A model generated the notes under the pieces. That model did no database searches and was not told the origin of the DNA. It was given only the letters and a program-made list of their open reading frames with translations. Positions 1 through 5,999 of a stretch of DNA of 8,859 nucleotides are shown one piece after another (position 1 is the stretch's first letter; each line of letters opens with the position of its first letter). This DNA is from Anaerolineae bacterium (GTDB taxonomy: Bacteria; Chloroflexota; Anaerolineae; JADYZS01), in the NCBI GenBank assembly GCA_020853075.1, contig JADYZS010000485.1, positions 1 to 8,859 on the forward strand, read 5' to 3'. Position numbers and translations under genes: made by a program.

Positions 1-310
1 ACGCTGTCGTTGAGGCCGAGAAGTCGGCGGGTGTGTATGACTTGTAGCGGACGAGTTTGGCGCCGTCGGGCTTGTTGATGGTCAGGTTGACGGTGGGCAA
101 GAGCGGCCCCCGGCGTTTGGTGAAGGGGCGCGTGTAATAGACGATGACGGCGGTGCTGCCGTCATCCAATTGCGCGTCAAAATACCACCACTCAAAAGTG
201 TTTGGCTGTGAAGCGGTGCGCCAGGCATCCTCCCAGGGCTGCGGCTCCGGCGTCAATCCCTCTCGTGCCAGCCAGCCGGGTTGCCAGGTCGGTACGAGTC
301 TCTTGCCCAT
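1..310 (-). CDS. CrtC/AttH lipocalin-like protein, N-terminal part (cut by window edge)
   Basis: Reading the minus strand from the ATG at 310 gives 103 open codons that run off position 1, so only the N-terminus is present. Residues 40-51 read EWWYFDAQLDDG and are followed by a beta-strand-like AVIVYYTRPF. This Glu-Trp-Trp-Tyr-Phe-Asp signature is typical of the hydroxyneurosporene synthase (CrtC)/AttH family, a double lipocalin fold. Some members hydrate carotenoid double bonds, but many bacterial members have no known substrate, so no carotenoid role is claimed. There is no signal peptide; the start (MGKRLVPTWQPGW) looks cytoplasmic. GAGGG lies 6 nt before the ATG and supports this start. 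The gene begins 25 nt after the stop of the secreted repeat protein at 336-1067, so the two are probably co-transcribed. Family confidence is moderate because most of the protein lies outside the window. Confidence 0.65.
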   Translation of the reverse strand, partial: MGKRLVPTWQPGWLAREGLTPEPQPWEDAWRTASQPNTFEWWYFDAQLDDGSTAVIVYYTRPFTKRRGPLLPTVNLTINKPDGAKLVRYKSYTPADFSASTTA

Positions 311-335
311 TCTGTACCCTCATTACGGGATCAGT

Positions 336-1067
336 CTAGCGCTTCACAGCCAACGGCAGAAATCGCCGGTAGGGGTCGTACAACGCGACGTTGATCCCTG
401 AAATCGGGCTGCTCGACACGACCACCGTTGCCGGATACCAGGCAAAAGGCTCATCAGGCTCCGGCGACCCCATGTCACCATCCCGATCCATGAACGCGGC
501 GACCTGATACCTGCCATCGGCCACGCCCGTGATGTTGTAGGGGCCAGGCCCGCTGCGCACGGTTGCATATTCGGGTGGCCCCGAAGTACCTTCCTGCCAG
601 ACGATGACGACGATGTTGTGAGTGCCGGAGATGGCCCCGCGATAGCTCACCTGGCCGGATATGGCGCCTCTGGCCGGATCGGTCAGGACAATGTTCACGC
701 CCGTGACGACGTTGCTCCCCGTAATGGTCACGGTAACCGGGTAGCGACCCATCGGATCTACACCCTGGGTTGGCGGGCCGCCGCTGTCGTCGGCATCCAG
801 GTAGGCACCGACGATGTAATCCCCGTCGGGCACGTTGTCCAATTCGTAGGGGCCAGGCGCAGGGATCGCTGTGCCAGCTACAGGAGGACCTTCCATGGTT
901 GTGGCATAGACATAGACCAGATGTGTGCCAGTGACGGTCCCCGTGTAGGCGATGGCGCCGCGGATAGTGCCACCGGCAGACGGCGACGCGCGGCCGGGTA
1001 GCACCAGCCACAGCGCCCAGAGCGCGCCCACGAGCACGACAGCACCCGCTATGTGCCTGGCTCTCAT
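336..1067 (-). CDS. secreted two-repeat beta-sandwich protein with C-terminal FLPLAVKR
   Basis: A 243-residue exported protein of unknown function. Residues 1-25 have a basic start (MRARH) and a hydrophobic core (IAGAVVLVGALWALWLVL), consistent with a Sec signal peptide, with likely cleavage in the small-residue stretch 25-33. The mature part is two 99-residue repeats (33-131 and 134-232). Each has G-x-I-x-G near its start, then GTH, a GPY turn, a DG-x-Y strand, an acidic loop (DADDSGG; DRDGDMGSPEPDE), a YP strand and a final V/I-N-V-x-L-x-DP. This resembles carboxypeptidase-regulatory-like or transthyretin-like beta sandwiches, and the acidic loops could bind calcium. The last residues, FLPLAVKR, match a C-terminal pattern I recall from exported Chloroflexota proteins. 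The start is supported by AAGGAGG 6 nt upstream. The downstream neighbour is the CrtC-like gene, 25 nt away. No enzyme motif is visible; a surface or ligand-binding role is inference only. Confidence 0.85.
   Translation of the reverse strand: MRARHIAGAVVLVGALWALWLVLPGRASPSAGGTIRGAIAYTGTVTGTHLVYVYATTMEGPPVAGTAIPAPGPYELDNVPDGDYIVGAYLDADDSGGPPTQGVDPMGRYPVTVTITGSNVVTGVNIVLTDPARGAISGQVSYRGAISGTHNIVVIVWQEGTSGPPEYATVRSGPGPYNITGVADGRYQVAAFMDRDGDMGSPEPDEPFAWYPATVVVSSSPISGINVALYDPYRRFLPLAVKR
372..971 (-). repeat. two tandem 99-codon repeats inside the secreted protein
   Basis: Codons 33-131 (675-971) and 134-232 (372-668) encode units of equal length that align almost without gaps. Shared anchors are G-x-I-x-G, GTH, GPY, the DG-x-Y strand, an Asp-rich loop, YP, and the closing N-x-x-L-x-DP. 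The copies have diverged a good deal, so this is an old internal duplication rather than a recent one. Confidence 0.8.
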
Positions 1068-1173
1068 AATCGGCCTCCTTCACGACAAAGAGAATAAAGA
1101 CAAGCACGGCAGAAAGCGGCGAGGAGGGTGATGTGCGTTATGAGGATGGTTCGGGTTGTGGGTGACTGCCAGC

Positions 1174-1182
1174 ACTATACCA
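1174..1182 (-). promoter_or_regulatory. possible extended -10 promoter for the secreted-protein gene
   Basis: On the minus strand the sequence reads TGGTATAGT: a TATAGT -10 (five of six consensus bases) preceded by the TG of an extended -10. It lies in the 132-base gap between the methyltransferase stop and the secreted-protein start. No convincing -35 box is found 16-18 bases upstream. The predicted leader would be about 100 nt and is pyrimidine-rich. A separate promoter here would split the six minus-strand genes into at least two transcription units. Confidence 0.35.
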
Positions 1183-1199
1183 TGGCGATTATGTCACGA

Positions 1200-2195
1200 T
1201 TAATTGGAAGAAGATGCAGGATAGAGTTGGGCTTCTATCGCCCGTGGCAAGAGCCGGATGATGCCATCAATGATTGGATACGCCCTACGGCAGTTGGCGC
1301 ATAATAATCCGCCACCTTCCTGCACCAGTTGAGTTGAACGACAGTCCAGACATATTAGCCGTTCACGGAAATCCGAGCTGGCCGGTTCACCCTCGGCTTT
1401 TTCGCACGGTCCCTTCACGTTACCGCCCGTGATACTCGCTAGAAGGGTATTCAACAGAGGTCTGTGGAGGTCGGTATGGAGACGTAAACGTCTGCTGATT
1501 TCCAGACTGACCCGGCTGAAAGGCCGCAATGCTTCACGCCATAAGCCTATATCAAATCGCGCTTCGGTCATACCAAGCGAACGCTCCCATGCGCCATCAT
1601 CCCAGAATATCTTCTCCACGCGCAGTTTATAACCGAGCCTCTGCAAACGCGTCGGCGGACGAGAAAGCGAACGATTTCCACGCAGTAGCCGCAGCACCGG
1701 GCTATCCATTGGCTCTTCATTGAAATAGAAATATCCTCCTTTGCCGAGCACACGATAACACTCTGCGACTACAGGAATCGGATTCTCAAAATGGTGCAAT
1801 GCCTGGTAGGCAAAAACGAATTGGAATGTGTTTGCCATAAACGGGATATGATGTGCGTCGCAGCAGATCAGCATAGGTTTGCGAGCGTAATTCATAAGCG
1901 AGAGGATATATCGGCTATCGCGCAGAGATTGCAGACTAATATCTGTGGCTACCCCGTCCGTCGGGAAGTTATTCAAGAGTGCTATGCTTCTCTGCGCGCT
2001 GCCGGCGCCAATCTCAAGAAAAGGACCGAGTGAAACACCTCGTTCTCTAAGTTCTTTCGCATCATTTACTATCGTATTGCAACGTTCACGGTGCATGGCT
2101 GCAAGATTCGGATCTTTGATGATACCTTCACCATGAAAAGGCCGGCTAGATTCAGCCCTCTTTGCATCCAGACTTTGCTGTTGTGGTGCTTCCAT
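1200..2195 (-). CDS. class I SAM methyltransferase with C-terminal Trm112-like zinc ribbon
   Basis: A 331-residue protein. The N-terminal two thirds is a Rossmann-fold methyltransferase: motif I FLEIGAGS (59-66) binds S-adenosylmethionine, an acidic residue follows in ATDIS (D85), CCDAHHIPF (111-119) and ALHHF (132-136) match motifs of the UbiE/Methyltransf_11 type, and LGKGG (150-154) is the usual loop before the next strand. Residues 281-317 are a Trm112-like zinc ribbon with C282, C285, C299 and C302, followed by AYPIIDGIIRLLP, the typical tail of that module. The substrate is unknown; small molecules, lipids or glycans are all possible. A GAGAGG ribosome site sits 3 nt before the ATG, closer than usual. 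It starts 32 nt after the YbaK-type gene, so read-through from that operon is possible. Its base composition is clearly lower in GC than its neighbours, suggesting a separate origin. The order catalytic domain then ribbon is unusual, as the ribbon is more often N-terminal. Confidence 0.85.
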   Translation of the reverse strand: MEAPQQQSLDAKRAESSRPFHGEGIIKDPNLAAMHRERCNTIVNDAKELRERGVSLGPFLEIGAGSAQRSIALLNNFPTDGVATDISLQSLRDSRYILSLMNYARKPMLICCDAHHIPFMANTFQFVFAYQALHHFENPIPVVAECYRVLGKGGYFYFNEEPMDSPVLRLLRGNRSLSRPPTRLQRLGYKLRVEKIFWDDGAWERSLGMTEARFDIGLWREALRPFSRVSLEISRRLRLHTDLHRPLLNTLLASITGGNVKGPCEKAEGEPASSDFRERLICLDCRSTQLVQEGGGLLCANCRRAYPIIDGIIRLLPRAIEAQLYPASSSN

Positions 2196-2227
2196 ATACC
2201 TCTCACTGATACCGAGGATATTGTGGT

Positions 2228-2698
2228 TTATTCGGTGGCCGCGATCACCTGAGCCTGCGTAGCCCGTAGCAGTTCATCCGGTCTGATGCGTAGGAGGTAG
2301 TCTATGGCCCCGCCGCCCCCGAAAACCTCTTCTTGATCCAGAACGTGCCGATCCAGCAGCGTTGGCAAAGTCTGCGCGTGGCCGAAGGGCGGCATCGTGC
2401 CCACCGGATAACCCGTCTCCGCCAGCACGACGTCGGACGGCGCAAGGCGGACACGCTTTTTGCTGAGACCGAAGCGAGCGGCCAGCAGCCCCTGGCTTAT
2501 CCTGCCCAACCCACAGGCAATGACAAGGTGGGGTCGGCCATCAATCAAGAAGACGACGGTCTTGACGATCTGTTCCGGGCGCACACCGAGGGCCCGCGCA
2601 GCATCGGCGACCGTCGGCGTCTCCACCGGCATGGGGATCATCTCGGCCCGGATGCCGTGTTGGGTGATGTAGGTGGAAAGGTCAGTGGCGGTTAGCAT
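2228..2698 (-). CDS. YbaK/ProX-type aminoacyl-tRNA deacylase
   Basis: A 156-residue stand-alone editing domain. Members of the YbaK/EbsC/ProX family hydrolyse wrongly charged tRNA such as Cys- or Ala-tRNA(Pro) in the cytoplasm. Visible family features are ALGVRPEQIVKTVVF (36-50) with the conserved lysine K46, the strand HLVIACG (57-63), KRVRLAP (81-87), and GYPVGTMPPFGH (96-107), which lines the active site. The end, RIRPDELLRAT, is also typical. Length fits the family. The open frame extends upstream to 2827, but that extension (rich in Arg and Gly) is the out-of-frame 3' end of the oxidoreductase gene. The ATG at 2698 overlaps the oxidoreductase stop by 7 nt (ATGCTAA). The bases before this ATG are pyrimidine-rich with no Shine-Dalgarno match, so translation is probably coupled to the upstream gene. 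The exact substrate (Cys, Ala or other) cannot be read from the sequence. Confidence 0.9.
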   Translation of the reverse strand: MLTATDLSTYITQHGIRAEMIPMPVETPTVADAARALGVRPEQIVKTVVFLIDGRPHLVIACGLGRISQGLLAARFGLSKKRVRLAPSDVVLAETGYPVGTMPPFGHAQTLPTLLDRHVLDQEEVFGGGGAIDYLLRIRPDELLRATQAQVIAATE

Positions 2699-4794
2699 AG
2701 AGGGGAAGGAAGGATCGCTTCCACCTCCACCAGACAATCGTAGAACGTCGCGCCGCCGGCCATGTCGCTCACGGCCTGCGACGTAACACGGTGTATATTG
2801 CGCCCATCGGGACCCAGTTTCCCCCACCAGACGCCCGGCGCCATCACCACGCCGGGGCGCACCCCTTCCGTCACGCGTGCCTTGACTGTGAAAGTGCCCC
2901 GGTCGTTGAAGATGCGTACCATATCGCCCGTGGCGATGCCGCGATCATCCGCATCCTCCGGGTGGATCAGGAGTTCCGGCTCGCCCACGCGGCGGCGCAG
3001 ATGATCCACATTGACGAAAGTAGAGTTCAGGAAGTAGTGCGCAGGTGGCGAGACGCAGGCCAGTGGGTAGCGCGCCGCCAATCCGGGCGCGGATTCCGCG
3101 CTCTCGCGCGGAGGCGTGAAGGCGGGTAAGGGATCAAAGCCATCGCGCGCCATTTGCGCGGAATAGAACTCGCATTTGCCGGAGGGCGTAGGGAAGCGTC
3201 CCTCTGCAAAGGGGATGAAAGGTTCAGGGATGCTAAGACGGGCGAAGCCTTCCTGCAAGAGTCGCTCAAAGGTGATACCTTGGAGGGCGGGCGCGTTGCT
3301 CGCCAGGGCCTGGCGGATCAGGTCGGTGTCGCTATCCTCAAAATAGGCATCGGTGAAGCCCAGGCGATACGCCAGGAGACGAAAAACCTCGCTGTTGGGT
3401 TTGCACTCACCCAACGGCGCGATGGCCGGCTGGTTCAATTGCAGGTAATAGTGGCCGTAAGGCTTGTTGAGATCCCAATGCTCAAACTGGGTCGTCGCCG
3501 GCAGCACGATGTCGGCATAGTCCGTCGTGTCGGTCAGGAACTGTTCCAAAACTACTGTGAAAAGGTCCTCCCGTTTCAGCCCGCGCACGACTTCCTCCTG
3601 ATCCGGCGCGACCGCCGCCGGGTTGGAGTTATAGATGCAGAGCGCCATCACGGGCGGATCTTCCACCTCATTCAGTATCCTGCCGAGTTCAATCATGTTC
3701 AGCGCGCGCGTGGCGGGAGGGATGAGGTCGGGGCACTCCAGGGCTTTGGTGTTCAGAGGAAAGGCCCCGCTGGTGTTCAGTTGGATGCCGCCGCCGTGAT
3801 CGCGCCATGCTCCCACGACAGCAGGGAGACAGGAGATGGTGCGCATCGCCATACCACCCCCCGCGTGGCGCTGCAAGCCGTAGTTAACCCGGATGACCGC
3901 GGGCCGCGTTGTGGCATAATCGCGAGCCAACGCCGCGATCTCCTCGGCAGGGAGGCCGGTGAGGGGCGCAGCCCGCTCTGGCGCCCACTCGGCCACCCGC
4001 TCCCGCAGAAGGTCACCGCCGAGGCAGTAGTGTTCAATGTAATCCCGATCCTCCAACCCCTCTGCGAAGATCACGTGCATCATCGCCAGGGCCAGCGCGG
4101 CATCGGTGCCGGGGCGGATGGGAAGCCATCGGTCGGATTGGGCCGCGGTGCGGGTGCGCACCGGATCTATACAGACGACGCGCGCGCCCTGCTTGCGCGC
4201 CTCCATGATGAAGGGCCACAAATGGACGTTGGACGTGAGGATGTTGGAGCCCCAGATGAGGATGAAGCGGGCAGCAGCGAAAGCCTCTGGCGGCGTGCCG
4301 ATGCTGGCCCCTACGGTGTACTTGTACCCCTTCGTGCCCGCGGTGGAGCAGATGGTGCGCACCAAGAGTGACGCGCCCAACTTGTGAAAGAAACGCCGGT
4401 CCATGCTCTGGCCTTGCACGAAGCCCATCGTGCCGGCATAGCTGTAAGGCAGGATCGCCTGGGGCCCGTACTCCCCTTGGGCGATGGCGAGAAAGCGGGA
4501 GGCGACTTCATCCAACGCCTCATCCCAGGTGATGCGTGCGAACTTACCTGCACCCTTCGCACCCACCCGCCGAAGAGGATGGAGGACCCGCCCCGGATGA
4601 TAGACGCGCTCAATGTAGCGATCTACCTTCGTGCAGAGAAAGCCGCGCGTGATGGGGTGGTCGGGGTTGCCCCGGAGGTCAACAGCCTTGCCATCTTGCA
4701 CCGTCACAACCCATGAGCAGGTATCGGGGCAATCGTGGGGACAGGCGCCCACCACTCGCCGGATGCCGCTACTATCAGGCGGGGGTAACTCCAT
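2692..4794 (-). CDS. molybdopterin/[4Fe-4S] oxidoreductase, DMSO-reductase superfamily
   Basis: About 700 residues from the ATG at 4794. N-terminal cysteines in ACPHDCPDTCSW and GFLCTKV (C18, C22, C26, C54) form the CxxxCxxxC...C site for one [4Fe-4S] cluster. The segment RTICSTAGTKGYKYTVGAS follows; C149 within it is the likely molybdenum ligand, so this is a Cys form, not selenocysteine. WGSNILTSNVHLWPF and VVCIDPVRTRTA are the molybdopterin-guanine-dinucleotide contact loops. The C-terminal cap domain contains HPEDADDRGIATGDMVRIFNDRG. No twin-arginine signal or membrane segment is seen, so it should be cytoplasmic. It resembles the uncharacterised MopB_3-type group rather than true formate dehydrogenases; substrate and electron partner are unknown. 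Starts TTG 4824 and ATG 4800 are also in frame, but only ATG 4794 has a well-placed site (GGTGAGG, 8 nt away). It follows the SMP-30 gene by 60 nt and overlaps the YbaK-type gene. Confidence 0.9.
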   Translation of the reverse strand: MELPPPDSSGIRRVVGACPHDCPDTCSWVVTVQDGKAVDLRGNPDHPITRGFLCTKVDRYIERVYHPGRVLHPLRRVGAKGAGKFARITWDEALDEVASRFLAIAQGEYGPQAILPYSYAGTMGFVQGQSMDRRFFHKLGASLLVRTICSTAGTKGYKYTVGASIGTPPEAFAAARFILIWGSNILTSNVHLWPFIMEARKQGARVVCIDPVRTRTAAQSDRWLPIRPGTDAALALAMMHVIFAEGLEDRDYIEHYCLGGDLLRERVAEWAPERAAPLTGLPAEEIAALARDYATTRPAVIRVNYGLQRHAGGGMAMRTISCLPAVVGAWRDHGGGIQLNTSGAFPLNTKALECPDLIPPATRALNMIELGRILNEVEDPPVMALCIYNSNPAAVAPDQEEVVRGLKREDLFTVVLEQFLTDTTDYADIVLPATTQFEHWDLNKPYGHYYLQLNQPAIAPLGECKPNSEVFRLLAYRLGFTDAYFEDSDTDLIRQALASNAPALQGITFERLLQEGFARLSIPEPFIPFAEGRFPTPSGKCEFYSAQMARDGFDPLPAFTPPRESAESAPGLAARYPLACVSPPAHYFLNSTFVNVDHLRRRVGEPELLIHPEDADDRGIATGDMVRIFNDRGTFTVKARVTEGVRPGVVMAPGVWWGKLGPDGRNIHRVTSQAVSDMAGGATFYDCLVEVEAILPSPLC

Positions 4795-4854
4795 CCTCAT
4801 ATCCTCACCATCCGTCACAACCAAGAGATAGCATCCACGATGATCGGGGCTACG

Positions 4855-5733
4855 TCAGCCGGCAAACTCATACGCCTCCAGGCCGCGCACGCCCGGCCTG
4901 ACACGGAAGAGGCCACCGGCGTGGGGCTGTTTGGCTAACGCTCGTTCATCAAGGCCAATTCGGGCCGAGGTGATGTAGAGCACATCCAGACGGGGCCCGC
5001 CGAACCAACAGGCCGTAGACTGCCTCGCGGGAACAGGGATAGTCTGCAACAACTTCCCATTCGCCGGGTTCCAACGGGTCACGCGGCTGCCGCCCCAATG
5101 GGCCACCCACAACATCCCTTCCGCGTCAATGGTCATCCCATCCGGGAAACCGTCTTTCTCAGGAATGGTGATGGCGACACGGCGATTAGCAATGGAGCCG
5201 GTCTCAACGTCGTAATCAAAAGCGTCCACCGTGTGGGTCTGTGTGTCAATGAAGTACATGGCCTTTTGATTGAGGCTCCACGCGATGCCGTTGGAGACCG
5301 TGACTTTGTCCAGCATCTTCCGCACGCGGTGATCCTTATCCATGCAATACAGGCTGCCCGCTTCTGCGACGCCTGTCAGCGACATCGTGCCTGCCCAGAA
5401 CCTGCCGGCAGGGTCGCACTTACCATCGTTGAAACGGGTATCCGGCAGGTGGCTTTCCGGGTCGTGGACGACCTTCAGTTGTTGAGTATCCAGGTCCAGG
5501 CTGGCGAAGCCATGATACACCGCGACCATGACACCGCCCGACTTGCGCGGCACCACCGTGCCCACGTACTGCCCGACGTCAATAGCGCGATCCTGGTTCG
5601 TAGCCGGATCATAGACGTGGACCTTCTTCTCCATAATGTCCACCCAATAGAGAACCTGCTTCTGGGCATGCCAGATCGGCCCCTCGCCCAAAGTCGCTTT
5701 AGCATCAACCACGAGTTCAACGGAGTCAGACAC
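4855..5733 (-). CDS. SMP-30/gluconolactonase/LRE-family sugar lactonase
   Basis: A 292-residue six-bladed beta-propeller of the regucalcin/gluconolactonase family, which opens sugar lactones with a divalent metal. The metal and active-site set is visible: E17 in LGEGPIWH, R100 and N102 in RFNDGKCDPAGRFW, N148 in SNGIAWS and D198 in FPDGMTIDAEG. These correspond closely in position to E18, R101, N103, N154 and D204 of human SMP-30. Length is normal and there is no signal peptide, so it is cytoplasmic. The start is GTG at 5733, with AAGGAGG 7 nt upstream. It is the first gene after the promoter at 5767-5795 and precedes the molybdopterin oxidoreductase by 60 nt with no hairpin between. A lactonase next to an oxidoreductase would suit oxidation of a sugar to a lactone and its hydrolysis, but molybdenum enzymes rarely do the first step, so the link is inference. 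The true lactone cannot be read from the sequence. Confidence 0.93.
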   Translation of the reverse strand: MSDSVELVVDAKATLGEGPIWHAQKQVLYWVDIMEKKVHVYDPATNQDRAIDVGQYVGTVVPRKSGGVMVAVYHGFASLDLDTQQLKVVHDPESHLPDTRFNDGKCDPAGRFWAGTMSLTGVAEAGSLYCMDKDHRVRKMLDKVTVSNGIAWSLNQKAMYFIDTQTHTVDAFDYDVETGSIANRRVAITIPEKDGFPDGMTIDAEGMLWVAHWGGSRVTRWNPANGKLLQTIPVPARQSTACWFGGPRLDVLYITSARIGLDERALAKQPHAGGLFRVRPGVRGLEAYEFAG

Positions 5734-5766
5734 AGGGCTTCCTCCTTCTTTGTCTTATTGGGGGGT

Positions 5767-5795
5767 AGTATTATGTAATAGGCTGTTTTTGTCAA
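5767..5795 (-). promoter_or_regulatory. sigma-70-type promoter for the lactonase operon
   Basis: On the minus strand a perfect TTGACA (5790-5795) is followed after 17 bases by AATACT (5767-5772), four of six matches to TATAAT. The predicted start is near 5760, giving a leader of about 27 nt that contains the AAGGAGG ribosome site of the lactonase gene. It is divergent from the greA promoter, with about 42 bases between the two -35 boxes. Confidence 0.65.
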
Positions 5796-5837
5796 GGTGT
5801 ACGGGCTGAAGTTCAGACAAATTTAGTTTTCCTTCGC

Positions 5838-5866
5838 TTTACAAATCTTGAATTTTGGGGTATAAT
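5838..5866 (+). promoter_or_regulatory. near-consensus sigma-70 promoter of greA
   Basis: TTTACA (5838-5843) and a perfect TATAAT (5861-5866) are separated by exactly 17 bases. The predicted start is near 5873, so the greA leader is about 127 nt. The surrounding AT-rich stretch stands out from the GC-rich genes. A hairpin with a T tract begins about 15 bases after the predicted start. Confidence 0.8.
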
Positions 5867-5887
5867 GTGCACGTAATGTTAAGGCCG

Positions 5888-5913
5888 ACTGAGAGACCGC
5901 CTCTCAGTTTTTT
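5888..5913 (+). terminator. intrinsic terminator/attenuator in the greA leader
   Basis: ACTGAGAG (5888-5895) pairs perfectly with CTCTCAGT (5901-5908) across the loop ACCGC, and the T run 5908-5913 follows. The T tract is only on the plus-strand side, so it acts toward greA and not on the divergent gene. It lies about 15-40 nt after the predicted start and about 87 nt before the greA ATG. There is no upstream gene on this strand for it to terminate, which argues for attenuation or a short leader RNA. Confidence 0.7.
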
Positions 5914-5931
5914 GCTTCCGCTCCACGCCTT

Positions 5932-5973
5932 ATCAAAGCCCCGCGTGCATAATGCCGCCGGTGCTTTTTTGAT
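5932..5973 (+). other. weak second hairpin with T6 tract in the greA leader
   Basis: AAAGC (5935-5939) can pair with GCTTT (5963-5967), with an inner CCG/CGG helix after one mismatch. Alternatively ATCAAA (5932-5937) pairs with TTTGAT (5968-5973). Six Ts at 5965-5970 follow the GC-rich arm. The pairing is interrupted, so this is much less certain than the hairpin at 5888-5913. Confidence 0.25.
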
Positions 5974-5999
5974 ACCTTTTCCTGCTCAAGCGAGGGCGC

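Noticed and set aside
475..1107. 210-codon minus-strand frame overlapping the secreted-protein gene
   Set aside because: It overlaps the 243-residue gene in another frame; the translation is Arg/His/Cys-rich and lacks domains, while the accepted frame has a signal peptide, repeats and AAGGAGG.
2699..2827. 43-residue N-terminal extension of the YbaK-type protein
   Set aside because: It would lie out of frame within the conserved C-terminus of the oxidoreductase, is Gly/Arg-rich, and family members begin near the ATG at 2698.
3154..4371. 405-codon open frame on the plus strand opposite the molybdopterin oxidoreductase
   Set aside because: It lies wholly antisense to a gene with clear cofactor motifs, its translation is rich in Arg, Gly and His with no recognisable domain, and long antisense frames are expected in GC-rich coding DNA.
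2692..4794. Selenocysteine-containing formate dehydrogenase
   Set aside because: No in-frame TGA is present at the metal-ligand position. The expected site has a cysteine codon (C149), and the surrounding motif differs from true formate dehydrogenases.
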